This document shows positions 1 through 7,694 of a stretch of DNA of 64,000 bases, piece by piece; the first letter of the stretch is position 1, and the number at the start of each line of letters is the position of its first letter. The notes beneath the pieces are model-generated. The model ran no database searches, was not told the origin of the DNA, and worked only from the letters and a program-made list of their open reading frames with translations. The stretch covers positions 124,001 to 188,000 of the forward strand of contig NZ_JAAGVZ010000003.1 in assembly GCF_010882125.1 (NCBI RefSeq), written 5' to 3'. The stretch is from Peribacillus alkalitolerans. Lineage in GTDB: Bacteria; Bacillota; Bacilli; Bacillales; DSM-1321. A program made the position numbers and the translations under genes.

Positions 1-554
1 TCCGGTTCAGCATTTGCAGCAAGCGTGCTTTCCAACCAGGCTAACTGTTCGTCGGACATATACGCGGCATAGGACGGTTTCGTATCATACCCTAAAAATA
101 TAAAGTCATAGTCTTGTATTTCCCGGTGGTAATACACCTTCTTTTCTGGTATTCCTGCCTTTTCTATAAATCTGTTCTTCGCTACATTATAATCCGACTG
201 CCAATCATATTCATGATTTCCCATTGCATAATACACCGGCGGATGATCTTTTACAGAATCGATAGCATTTCTTATGGCGTCATATTCACCGCTATCCCCG
301 ACATTGGTTATATCCCCGGCTAAAACGATTGCACTTGCATTATTATTTTTAGCCTCCGTTACAGCTTTAGCCGTTTTACCCGTATCGCTATGCGTGTCCG
401 ACATGGACATGAAGCTGAAGATAGGATCTTCCGTAGTGTTTTCAGTCACTGCTGTATAGCTTTCTGCCGAAGTACTGCCTACTACACCCGTCAGAGCTAC
501 ATTCACCAGCATGAGTGATAGAAATGGCTTTTTTAACCTTTTAAGAAATAGCAT
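1..554 (-). CDS. Exported calcineurin-like metallophosphoesterase, C-terminus cut by window edge
   Basis: Metal-dependent phosphoesterase that should act outside the cell; the substrate cannot be told. The first 184 codons are visible and the rest lies beyond base 1. The start ATG at 554 is preceded by AGGAGG at 562-567. Residues 1-30 have a basic N-terminus, a hydrophobic stretch and a TSA-E cleavage-like site, so a Sec signal peptide is likely. The superfamily metal-binding motifs appear in order: SDTH at about 52-55, GDITN at about 80-84 and GNHEY at about 112-116. No partner gene is visible. It is unrelated in layout to the YfkN-type enzymes later in the window, which carry an additional 5'-nucleotidase C-terminal domain. 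Confidence 0.85.
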   Translation of the reverse strand, partial: MLFLKRLKKPFLSLMLVNVALTGVVGSTSAESYTAVTENTTEDPIFSFMSMSDTHSDTGKTAKAVTEAKNNNASAIVLAGDITNVGDSGEYDAIRNAIDSVKDHPPVYYAMGNHEYDWQSDYNVAKNRFIEKAGIPEKKVYYHREIQDYDFIFLGYDTKPSYAAYMSDEQLAWLESTLAANAEP

Positions 555-1393
555 AATTAAACCTCCTGTAATTCTTTGTAATACTCAATATGAAATGGCC
601 TTTTGTAGTCTTGCTTAGGCCGTTAAGAGGTCCCTTAGAGGGGTTCAAAATCAGGATTATATATACTTGATCGCTTAGCGTGAAAAATTTGCGTTTTGAC
701 AACTAGACCCCGTTCACGTCGAATCTTGTTGTTCCTTTTTTTTGCATGTAGAGTATCATTTGTTGCCTTTTCCATTCCACTCTTTTCATTTTTCTCCTCT
801 CCCTTTTGCCTTTTAATAATTTTGAATAAAAATACGAGGCAATGAACATTGATTTTAAGTAATGAGGGCGTGTCCCTTGCCAGAAAGAAGCGTATCATGG
901 TTCGAAACGTTTAATATATTCCATAAATCTTCATACCGTATTAAGTAAAACTTAAAATGACTTGTAGATACTACTAGCAAAGCAATTTATTCTTTTTGCC
1001 CCAGAACCCATTTATGAAACTTTTACATTAGATTTACTCTCTATTAAAATTTGCCACTTACAATTTAGTAAAAAAGCAAGTTTGATTCTGAAGGGTGTGA
1101 ATTTAAAATAAATTTCTGCAGTTTGTAATAAAGTTCACCGTATATCAACCCGATCGGTGGAACCGGGCTAAAAATAAATGGAATTCTCATTTATACAACC
1201 GTACCGATTCGGACAAAAGTGAGGGGGGAACTTTTAGATACAGGAGAAATTTAATTGCAATCTAAATTCACCCAGTACATAAAAGGGCTCGATTAGATTA
1301 TGGTCAGATTTTCGAATCTTCTTTTTTAAAAATTAAAATCAAGTGTAGAATTTATAAAAATATAATGATGTAATTTGATTAAGTTGAGGTGGA
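555..1393. other. Long intergenic region with one possible 28-codon ORF
   Basis: No convincing gene over about 840 bases. On the minus strand a 28-codon ORF (703-789) has a good ribosome binding site (GGGAGAGGAG) and begins MKRVEWKRQQMILYMQKKG. That pattern resembles the start of Spo0E-like phosphatases (K-R-x-x-M-I ... G), but the frame stops at a TAG before the family's SQxLD motif and the downstream frame does not restore it. An imperfect inverted repeat around 1150-1168 (CCGATCGG core) lies upstream of the LysR gene. Nothing else stands out. Confidence 0.4.
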
Positions 1394-2296
1394 ATGATGA
1401 ATTTTGAACAAATGGAGTATATTGTAAATGTTGCAAACGAGAGGTCAATTTCAAAAGCAGCAGAAAAATTATTTATTTCAACTTCAGGGATGAGTCAATC
1501 TATTACCCAGTTAGAAAATGAGCTTGGAATAAAAATCTTTAACCGATCAAAACAAGGAGTTACTCCTACTTTTGAAGGTAAAATCGTAATTTCTAAAGCA
1601 ATGAGTTTACTAAACACCATTAAAGAACTAAATAAAGAAATTTTCGAGTTAAAAAATAGCAATCAAACTCATTTAAAAATCTTAACTGCTCCTGCCTTTA
1701 CTTTTATACTTCAAGAAACAATGGTAAAGTTTAATTCAGAAAATAACGATATTACATTTGAATTAATAGAGCAAAACCCTACAGAAATTATTAAGAATTT
1801 CAACAAGGGAAATTTTGACTTTGCTTTAATTCCTGCTTCTTTAGAAGAGTTAAAAAAAGAAAAAAATATTCTTTTTGAACATATTTATACAGGGCATATT
1901 TGTATAGCGGTTGGTAAAAATTCACCTTTTTATCATCTTGATTATGTAACACTTTGTGCATTAAAAGATTCAAAATTAGTGATGTATAATTCATCTGACT
2001 ATAAAAAGGTATTAAAATTAACAAAACCGAATTTAAATCAAGTGTTAGTTAGATCGAATAGCAACAGCCTCCTTTATAAGTTGGTAGCAGAAAGTCAAGC
2101 CATCTTGTATTTGCATGATTTTTCTATTAAAAAAAGTTCAATGGTTATGAATGGGGATATAAAAATTATTCCATTAAAGGAAGAAAAACATTTTCCAGTA
2201 GATTTCTGGCTTATTTATTTAGAAACGAAAAATTTAACGAAAGTATATAAGGAATTTATGGATGCCTTTTTAGATAATTTTAAAAAATGCATTTAA
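1394..2296 (+). CDS. LysR family transcriptional regulator
   Basis: DNA-binding regulator of 300 residues, the normal LysR length. Residues 3-62 form the winged helix-turn-helix with the typical run of an ISKAAEKLFIS helix, then SQSITQLENELG and LFxR-like IFNRSKQGVTPT. The rest is the periplasmic-binding-protein-like effector domain, whose ligand cannot be predicted. Two ATGs are adjacent (1394 and 1397) behind GAGGTGG; either may be used. The codon use is AT-rich compared with neighbours. LysR regulators usually control a divergent gene, but none is intact here: upstream is a long gap and downstream are decayed genes, so its target may be lost or distant. Confidence 0.9.
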   Translation: MMNFEQMEYIVNVANERSISKAAEKLFISTSGMSQSITQLENELGIKIFNRSKQGVTPTFEGKIVISKAMSLLNTIKELNKEIFELKNSNQTHLKILTAPAFTFILQETMVKFNSENNDITFELIEQNPTEIIKNFNKGNFDFALIPASLEELKKEKNILFEHIYTGHICIAVGKNSPFYHLDYVTLCALKDSKLVMYNSSDYKKVLKLTKPNLNQVLVRSNSNSLLYKLVAESQAILYLHDFSIKKSSMVMNGDIKIIPLKEEKHFPVDFWLIYLETKNLTKVYKEFMDAFLDNFKKCI

Positions 2297-2440
2297 TTTA
2301 TAGAGAGCTAAAGAACCCGTTTAACAGGTCTGAAGAGGTAAAGTCTCTAAAACAATATTTCCGATTCTATTATAACCACCGTTTCTAGAGCAAAATTAAA
2401 CAGCCTGAGCCCTTGCAAATATAGAACTCAGTCTCTTACA

Positions 2441-2580
2441 TTTGCACGGACGCGTTCCCCTATCGTAGTTCACTCCCATCAAGCTATTCGGGATCCGAGT
2501 TAAAGATATGCACGTCAAAATTCGGTTCGATTGACAATCGAGGAAGTTCTTTGCAGCCATTCATAATACATTCGTTTTAA
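2441..2580 (-). pseudogene. Decayed fragment, possibly a GyrI-like effector-binding domain
   Basis: Minus-strand translation shows a fragment reading KRMYYEWLQRTSS and, after a change of frame, EPNFDVHIFNSDPE followed by two in-frame TAG stops. The order of an aromatic W-containing helix followed by a PNFDVxxxNxDPE-like strand is reminiscent of the C-terminal end of GyrI-like/AraC effector domains, such as the intact one at 34748-35620. The match is short and by eye only. No start, no ribosome binding site and no full ORF remain, so it is a relic at best. Confidence 0.25.
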
Positions 2581-2626
2581 TTCCATTTAAAAAGGTGCCC
2601 TTGACATAAAATTCTTTTGAACAACT

Positions 2627-2662
2627 GAAAAAAAAGCCCTTCTCTTTAGCAGGGCCCTTTTC
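2627..2662. terminator. Bidirectional rho-independent terminator
   Basis: GCCCT (2636-2640) and AGGGC (2651-2655) form a short stem, flanked by an A-run on the left and CCTTTT on the right. It may serve the LysR gene, more than 300 bases upstream, or a lost gene. Confidence 0.5.
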
Positions 2663-2710
2663 CACCATAAGCCTGAATCAAAATTCCATTATAAACAGTA
2701 ATCTTTTTAG

Positions 2711-3037
2711 TTACCGCAACCATTTATTCCAATAGGATATTACCTAATCTCGATAAGCTCCACCGATAACTTTCTGGGATTTCTCATCTACGAGTTTATA
2801 AAGAAGAAAATCAATACCAACGTTTAACAGAGCCATTAATTTCTAACCCTCGTATGTTTCAAATAACTTTTTCTAATACTCTTGATTTCCTTCTGCGATA
2901 TACTGCTCAACTTCTATTATTCGCGTTGCTAATTCAGCTTTCTATAGACGCATATACTGTCTGTTAACATTCTCATCAATCAATAACTTACACTTAAAGA
3001 ACCGGCCTCTCCATAGTGCCTTATTATTTAAAATGGC
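2711..3037 (-). pseudogene. Decayed small conserved gene with four in-frame TAG stops
   Basis: On the minus strand one frame between TAA codons reads as a sensible protein of about 107 codons interrupted by four TAG codons and no TAA or TGA. Readable blocks are ALWRGRFFKCKLLIDENVN, KAELATRIIEVEQYIAEG, GIDFLLYKLVDEKSQKVIGG and VISYWNKWLR. Charged and hydrophobic spacing is that of a helical cytoplasmic protein. There is no start codon with a ribosome binding site and the surviving frame begins right after a TAA. I do not recognise the family. It is most simply a recent pseudogene; the all-TAG pattern is discussed in the findings. Confidence 0.6.
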
Positions 3038-3175
3038 TTAATCCATTATCCACTTTTATACTTCAATGTCGAAAAAGGTTTTATGAAATAATGAATTACA
3101 TACCTTTCTGAAAGATGTTCAAAATAGCCTAGAGGGACCAGTAATTCTCAATTAATGTAGCCTCTAAAATTTTTA

Positions 3176-3208
3176 TTGACAAATTTATTTATTTAGTGAT
3201 ATTATAAT
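3176..3208 (+). promoter_or_regulatory. Possible sigma-A promoter of the CarD-like gene
   Basis: TTGACA at 3176-3181 and TATAAT at 3203-3208 are both perfect hexamers, but their 21-base spacing is long. The overlapping GATATT (3198-3203) would give a shorter spacing. The site lies about 70 bases before the TTG start at 3275. Confidence 0.5.
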
Positions 3209-3274
3209 TTGTTTTGATATATTTCTACTTTTGTGGTACTCTTAATGAGGTAACCACTTAGGGAGGTCGATTAT

Positions 3275-3760
3275 TTGTTTCAAATTGGCGATAGTATTGT
3301 TTATCCAATGCATGGTGCAGGTGTAATCGAAGGCATTGAGGAAAAGGAAGTTCTCGGAGAAACAAAACAGTATTACGTAATAAGAATGCCAATCAATAAT
3401 ATGCAAGTAATGATTCCTATGGGGAACATTGAAAAATTACGTATTCGTAGTATTTCTGATACGACCACACTTGAAAATGTCATGGAAGTTTTCTATAACG
3501 GAGAAACGGATCATTCACTTTCTTGGAAGCAGAGATATACTGCAAACATGGAAAAAATGAAAACCGGGAACATCCTAGATGGTGCGGAAGTTGTACGTGA
3601 CTTATCTCGTCTTAATAAAGCGAAGGCATTGAACTCAAGCGAAAAACAAATGCTTGAAAACGCTCGGAAATTCTTCATCAGTGAATTAGGATTAGTCAAA
3701 GGAATCTCACAAAGTGAAGCAACTGATTTACTAGTACTTGAACCAGACACTATTCTATAA
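3275..3760 (+). CDS. CarD-like RNA polymerase-binding transcription factor
   Basis: 161-residue CarD/CdnL family protein. The family binds the beta subunit of RNA polymerase and stabilises open complexes, mostly at rRNA and housekeeping promoters in organisms where it is studied. The N-terminal Tudor-like domain (about 1-60) has the hallmark IVYPMHGAGVI segment and a YYVIRMP strand; the C-terminal part is helical and carries the basic KQRYTANMEKMKTG segment typical of the DNA-contacting domain. The start is TTG at 3275 with GGGAGG at 3261-3266. It is monocistronic, with a putative promoter 70 bases upstream and a strong terminator 30 bases downstream. Length and domain order match the Bacillus homologue YdeB. 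Confidence 0.9.
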   Translation: MFQIGDSIVYPMHGAGVIEGIEEKEVLGETKQYYVIRMPINNMQVMIPMGNIEKLRIRSISDTTTLENVMEVFYNGETDHSLSWKQRYTANMEKMKTGNILDGAEVVRDLSRLNKAKALNSSEKQMLENARKFFISELGLVKGISQSEATDLLVLEPDTIL

Positions 3761-3791
3761 ACAGAATTCATCATAGAAGCAATAAGCTGCT

Positions 3792-3837
3792 AAAACCCCT
3801 CCATCTGCCTTCTAATTGAGGCAGATGGAGGGGTTTT
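3792..3837 (+). terminator. Strong rho-independent terminator of the CarD-like gene
   Basis: AAAACCCCTCCATCTGCC (3792-3809) pairs perfectly with its reverse complement at 3820-3837 around a 10-base loop, and a TTTTTT run is included at the end. Confidence 0.95.
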
Positions 3838-3900
3838 TTAGTTTTTCTTCAAAATTGAGCCAGAAAACACGAATGAAAGAATCCTCTTTAATGACCATTT

Positions 3901-4000
3901 TTAGGATATTATCAAACTGGGCTTATATTTTATCAAAATGCCCCGATTTATTATCATATTTTGAATTATATTATCAAAATCTTCCTATATATATCAAATA
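3901..4000 (+). repeat. Degenerate tandem array, 20-21 bp period (array B)
   Basis: Five units share an ATATTATCAAA-like core: TATC recurs at 3910, 3931, 3952, 3972 and 3992, i.e. spacings of 21, 21, 20 and 20. The bases between cores vary freely. The array fills the gap between the CarD terminator and the Nudix gene. An ORF that spans it (3816-4076) is spurious. The same core on the other strand makes array A at 22805-22915. Confidence 0.7.
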
Positions 4001-4088
4001 TTCTTGGACCTTTATTTTTACTCCCTTTTCATTATGTATTGTTATAATTAATATAGTAAATTCTGGAATAGATTAAGGAGCTAATCTC

Positions 4089-4694
4089 ATGCAAACCGAA
4101 CTATTAAAAATTTTTGACGAACAACACCGTGAAATTGGCGTTGCATCACGCACAGATGTACATAAACTAGGATACTGGCACGAGACGTTTCATTTTTGGT
4201 TGATAGAAAAAGAAACGGATTCCTACAATATATATTTTCAAATTCGAAGTGATGAAAAGAAGGATTATCCCAGTTTACTAGATATTACAGCTGCAGGACA
4301 TCTATTAGCACACGAAACAATCGAGGATGGAATACGGGAAGTGGAAGAAGAAATAGGAATTAAAGTGACTCCTGAAGAATTAATTTCACTCGGAGTGATC
4401 AAGAATCCGATTATTACTGATAGCTTAATAGATAATGAATTTAGCCATGTTTTTTTATATGAAAGTTCAGTCTCCCCTACTTTTAAACTTCAACAAGAAG
4501 AAGTTTCTGGTATTGCCAAAGCAGATTTCTATGATTATTATGACCTTTGCTTAGGACAAAAAACAGAAATCCAAATAGATGGATTTCTGCAGGAAATTCC
4601 ATTTTCAAAAATGGTCACCATCAAAGATTTCGTACCACATAAACCTTCCTATTTGGAAATTGTCGCGGAATCGATTAAGGCTCATATAAAATGA
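4089..4694 (+). CDS. Nudix hydrolase
   Basis: 201-residue hydrolase of nucleoside diphosphates linked to another moiety; the exact substrate is unknown. The Nudix box is complete: G-x5-E-x7-R-E-V-x-E-E-x-G-I, read as GHLLAHETIEDG followed by IREVEEEIGI at about residues 76-97, supplying the Mg-binding glutamates. The N-terminal KIFDEQHREIGVASRTDVH and the HxWLIE segment resemble the isopentenyl-diphosphate-isomerase-like/YfcD subgroup of Nudix proteins, but this does not prove isomerase activity. The ATG at 4089 follows AAGGAG at 4074-4080. It is a single-gene unit ended by the hairpin at 4697-4727. Confidence 0.9.
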   Translation: MQTELLKIFDEQHREIGVASRTDVHKLGYWHETFHFWLIEKETDSYNIYFQIRSDEKKDYPSLLDITAAGHLLAHETIEDGIREVEEEIGIKVTPEELISLGVIKNPIITDSLIDNEFSHVFLYESSVSPTFKLQQEEVSGIAKADFYDYYDLCLGQKTEIQIDGFLQEIPFSKMVTIKDFVPHKPSYLEIVAESIKAHIK

Positions 4695-4696
4695 CG

Positions 4697-4727
4697 AATG
4701 AACCACTAGAGATTCTAGTGGTTCATT
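4697..4727 (+). terminator. Rho-independent terminator after the Nudix gene
   Basis: AATGAACCACTAGA (4697-4710) and TCTAGTGGTTCATT (4714-4727) form a perfect 14-bp stem with a 3-base loop. The T-run is short. Confidence 0.85.
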
Positions 4728-4803
4728 TACGCCTAGACTTCAATTTCTGGTACGTGCATAAAAGGAAATAATCCTAATAAGATATCGTAATGACTGCAAA
4801 TAA

Positions 4804-4850
4804 GTGACATTCACCTAACAGGAATATTGTTCTTCCTGGTGACTGTCACC
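4804..4850. repeat. Imperfect palindrome containing GGTGACTGTCACC
   Basis: A perfect 13-base palindrome (4838-4850) is nested in a longer imperfect inverted repeat: GTGACATTCACC on the left faces GGTGACTGTCAC on the right with an AGGAA/TTCCT inner stem. It has no T-run, so it is not an obvious terminator. It could be a dyad repeat element or an operator for the YwaF-like gene downstream. Confidence 0.5.
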
Positions 4851-4946
4851 AAGCTTTAGTTTAAATATATACACTGACATTTGTGTGTGAAGATGAATAC
4901 AATGAGATTATATTGCACATAGGCGAATAAAAAGGGTGATGACATC

Positions 4947-5690
4947 ATGTATTCTGTAATTGAAATGCGCGCTTTTGAGCTTTTTTCTCCCCCTCATATC
5001 GTTACATTACTTCTATTTTTCATCACATGTGTTGTGTTAGTGTATTATCGACAACAAATTGCGGCTTATAAAACATTTATAAAATGGACACTTTTTAGTA
5101 TTTTACTAGGATGTGTCATTTCCTTACAATTTTGGCTTGTCCTATCTGGAGAATGGAACGTCGGTCATCTACCTTTACAGCTTTGTTCATTTAGTACCTA
5201 TTTATCATTGTATTTATTTTTGAAAAATAATAACAAAGTATTCAACTTCTTATTTTTCATTGGCTTTCTTCCTCCTATTCTTAGCATGATTACACCTGAT
5301 ATGTCCCACCAATTTCCCCATTTTCGCTTCATAAGATATTTCCTTCAGCATTCAGCTATTACGTTGTCCGTTTTGTATTTTATTCTATTTGAAGGCTATC
5401 GAGTTCCAAAGAGTGCCATTTTATCTAGTTATGTAATTTTGAACATTATTGCCGTACCAATCTTTATATTAAATTTACTGCTTGGAACGAACTTTTTTTT
5501 CTTAATGAGTCCATCGTTGGAAAGCAAAACTTTATTAACATTTTTCGGAAGTGGAATGATGTATTATATCTTTATTGAAATCGCTGCAATATTACTACTA
5601 TTTTTATCTTATATTCCAATGGGTTGGTTACAAAAAATAGAAAAGAAAACTATGAGATCAGGCGAGGAAATTGGAGAAATAAGGAACTAA
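4947..5690 (+). CDS. YwaF/TIGR02206 family integral membrane protein
   Basis: 247-residue membrane protein of unknown function with about six to seven hydrophobic segments. It matches the TIGR02206/YwaF family by its size, an initial SPPHIV segment before the first membrane helix, the conserved PLQLCS motif at about residue 75-80 and an HxxFRFIRYFLQHS region between helices. The start ATG has GGGTGATGAC upstream. It stands alone, bounded by the terminator at 5699-5733. No catalytic residues can be assigned. Confidence 0.8.
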   Translation: MYSVIEMRAFELFSPPHIVTLLLFFITCVVLVYYRQQIAAYKTFIKWTLFSILLGCVISLQFWLVLSGEWNVGHLPLQLCSFSTYLSLYLFLKNNNKVFNFLFFIGFLPPILSMITPDMSHQFPHFRFIRYFLQHSAITLSVLYFILFEGYRVPKSAILSSYVILNIIAVPIFILNLLLGTNFFFLMSPSLESKTLLTFFGSGMMYYIFIEIAAILLLFLSYIPMGWLQKIEKKTMRSGEEIGEIRN

Positions 5691-5698
5691 AAATAACG

Positions 5699-5733
5699 AA
5701 AGAACCACAAGAATGGATTTCCTGTGGTTCTTT
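5699..5733. terminator. Bidirectional terminator between convergent genes
   Basis: AAAGAACCACA (5699-5709) pairs with TGTGGTTCTTT (5723-5733). It ends both the YwaF-like gene (+) and the MFS gene (-), which stops 8 bases away. Confidence 0.85.
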
Positions 5734-5740
5734 CTCTGTT

Positions 5741-6937
5741 TTATTTGGCTTTTCTTTCGATAGCGGCACTCCAGAATGTTAATAATACCGCACCAAATAC
5801 CATGATACCGCCAATCCATGGAGTATGAATCAGTCCAATTGTGTCAACCACCACGCCACCAACAAAAGCTCCTATGGCGATTCCTAAATTAAAAGCTGCA
5901 ATATTTAGAGCCGAAGCAACATTTACAGCACCTGGTACATAGCGTTCCGCAAGCTTCACGACCAATACTTGCAGTCCTGGTACGTTCATGAATGCAAATA
6001 ACCCCAATAAGAAAATGGTAATTGTCCCAACAATTTTATAAGGTGATGTAAAGGTTAGAATCAGTAAAATGATAGTTTGGACTATGAACATCCAAGAAAG
6101 GGATTGTAATGGATTTTTATCAGCCGCCTTCCCACCTATTGTGTTTCCTATCGCGACTGCAACTCCATACACTAACAAAATAATGCTCACTACTTTAGGT
6201 GTAAAACCAGTAATATCTTGAAGAATCGGAGTCAAATATGTGAAGGCCACGAATGTTCCACCATAACCAAGAGCCGTAATGGCAAATGCCAATAATAAAG
6301 GGCCGTTTTTTAGTATTTTCAACTGATCACTGAATTTTGATAGAGGAGCATCCTTAATATTTTTAGGAATTAAAATGGCGCTTGCTATGATTCCGATGAC
6401 ACCTAGTAATGCTACCCCACCAAAGGTTGCTCTCCAACCGAACGTTTGTCCAATGAATGTACCGAGTGGTACACCTGTAACCGTCGCAACCGTTAACCCT
6501 GTAAACATGAATGCGATCGCGCTTGCCCGTTTATCTTCAGGAACTAAGTCTGCTGCAATCGTTGATCCAATGGAGAAAAATACACCATGTGAAAAAGCCG
6601 TGATAATTCGGGCTACCAATAATAACCCAAAGCTTGTAGACATTGCCGCAACTGAATTACCGATTATAAAAATGACCATTAGTAACATCAACAATGTTTT
6701 CCTACTCATTTTATTCGTAAGTGCAGTTAAGATAGGTGCTCCAAAAGCCACCCCCATCGCATAGCCTGATATTAATAATCCTGCCAATGTAATGGATATA
6801 TTGAGATCGTCGGAAATGGTTGATAATAAGCCTACTGGCACAAATTCGGTCGTACCAATACCAAAAGCACTTATGGCTAATGCTAAAAGGGCAAATGTCC
6901 CTCCGTTATTTTCTTTTGCTAGTATATGTGAACTCAC
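5741..6937 (-). CDS. MFS transporter, AraJ/YdhP-like drug or sugar efflux family
   Basis: 398-residue proton-coupled efflux permease with about 12 membrane helices. The N-terminus carries the family signature ALAISAFGIGTTEFVPVGLL, typical of the AraJ/YdhP/chloramphenicol-efflux-like branch. The helix 2-3 loop (TALTNKMSRKTLLM) is a degenerate MFS motif A, and helix 5 has a motif-C-like TGVPLGTFIGQTFGWR. The substrate cannot be inferred. It is divergent from the HxlR-type regulator at 7240, and the 300-base spacer carries repeated palindromes, so HxlR control is likely. The ATG at 6937 follows AGGAGG at about 6945-6950. Confidence 0.9.
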   Translation of the reverse strand: MSSHILAKENNGGTFALLALAISAFGIGTTEFVPVGLLSTISDDLNISITLAGLLISGYAMGVAFGAPILTALTNKMSRKTLLMLLMVIFIIGNSVAAMSTSFGLLLVARIITAFSHGVFFSIGSTIAADLVPEDKRASAIAFMFTGLTVATVTGVPLGTFIGQTFGWRATFGGVALLGVIGIIASAILIPKNIKDAPLSKFSDQLKILKNGPLLLAFAITALGYGGTFVAFTYLTPILQDITGFTPKVVSIILLVYGVAVAIGNTIGGKAADKNPLQSLSWMFIVQTIILLILTFTSPYKIVGTITIFLLGLFAFMNVPGLQVLVVKLAERYVPGAVNVASALNIAAFNLGIAIGAFVGGVVVDTIGLIHTPWIGGIMVFGAVLLTFWSAAIERKAK

Positions 6938-7039
6938 TGAAATTCCTCCTATATTACGTTGATTTGTAAATGCTGATAGATGAAGGCGCCTTTCATCAGG
7001 TTATCTGTTTGCAATTATGAATCCTATACTTCAATTGTG

Positions 7040-7198
7040 GAAGTACGCACTTTAAAGTGCCGCAGATACTTTTGAGGTATATAGGTACATTAAAGTACCC
7101 TATACTATCTACATAAACCTAGAGGTATAATACACCTAATCATTCTTATCGCACCTGCTGTTTGAAGCAGATGTACCCTAGGTAGAAGTACGCACTTT
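7040..7198. promoter_or_regulatory. Candidate HxlR operator sites between MFS and hxlR-like genes
   Basis: GAAGTACGCACTTT occurs twice in direct orientation (7040-7053 and 7185-7198). The first copy overlaps a perfect palindrome GCACTTTAAAGTGC (7047-7060). Between them GGTACATTAAAGTACC (7084-7099) is a near-perfect dyad. HxlR-family proteins bind short dyads with GTAC/TACT half-sites, so this divergent control region is a good candidate for autoregulation and MFS control. Confidence 0.6.
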
Positions 7199-7239
7199 CA
7201 AGTTCTATAGGCTTGAAACGAATTGGAGGATATTACTAT

Positions 7240-7596
7240 ATGAAAAAGTACAATATACCTGTAGAAGCTGCATTAGATGTGATTGGTGGCAAATGGAAAG
7301 TGGTCATCCTTTGTCATTTGATCAAAGGAACAAAGCGGACGAATGAATTAAAAAAGCTGATGCCTGGAATCACTCAAAAAATGTTGACCCAGCAATTGCG
7401 TGAATTAGAGGAAGATGGGGTAATCCTTCGAGAGGTCTACAACCAAGTGCCTCCTAAGGTCGAATATTCCCTGACTGACTATGGGTGGTCATTAAAAACG
7501 ATCTTAGACTCCCTTTGTACATGGGGTGAGCAACATATTGAGAAAGTTTATCCCAATAAAGATGAAGTGCTGTGTCTACCAGATTTAGGAGAATAA
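7240..7596 (+). CDS. HxlR family winged-helix regulator
   Basis: 118-residue regulator; residues about 5-100 match the HxlR domain (PVEAALDVIGGKWKVVIL, then GITQKMLTQQLRELEEDGVI as recognition helix and wing). I chose the ATG at 7240 because GGAGGA (7225-7230) sits 9 bases ahead; an in-frame TTG at 7213 would extend it by nine residues but lacks such a site. Many HxlR proteins sense electrophiles or oxidants with a Cys just before PVE; here that position is Ile, so the usual redox switch appears absent. One Cys remains in ILCHL. It most likely represses the divergent MFS gene. Confidence 0.9.
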   Translation: MKKYNIPVEAALDVIGGKWKVVILCHLIKGTKRTNELKKLMPGITQKMLTQQLRELEEDGVILREVYNQVPPKVEYSLTDYGWSLKTILDSLCTWGEQHIEKVYPNKDEVLCLPDLGE

Positions 7597-7597
7597 T

Positions 7598-7628
7598 AAA
7601 AAGCCATGAGGTGAATGCATGGCTTTTT
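7598..7628 (+). terminator. Terminator after the HxlR gene
   Basis: AAAAAGCCATG (7598-7608) and CATGGCTTTTT (7618-7628) form a perfect stem ending in five T residues. Confidence 0.9.
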
Positions 7629-7694
7629 GTATTGCTTGATTTCTTTTCTTCAAATGGTACGCTAATTAACTAATACACTTAAGGGAGTACAATA

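Noticed and set aside
2711-3037. Recoding of TAG as an amino acid
   Set aside because: Ordinary intact genes in the window (for example those ending at 18657 and 28740) use TAG as stop, and no suppressor tRNA is visible, so decay is the better explanation.
3816-4076. 86-codon open frame on the plus strand
   Set aside because: It runs through the terminator and the periodic array B, has no ribosome binding site, and its translation is just the repeat read as protein.
6375-6764. Plus-strand frame opposite the MFS gene
   Set aside because: It is antisense to a well-supported transporter, with no ribosome binding site and a biased composition.
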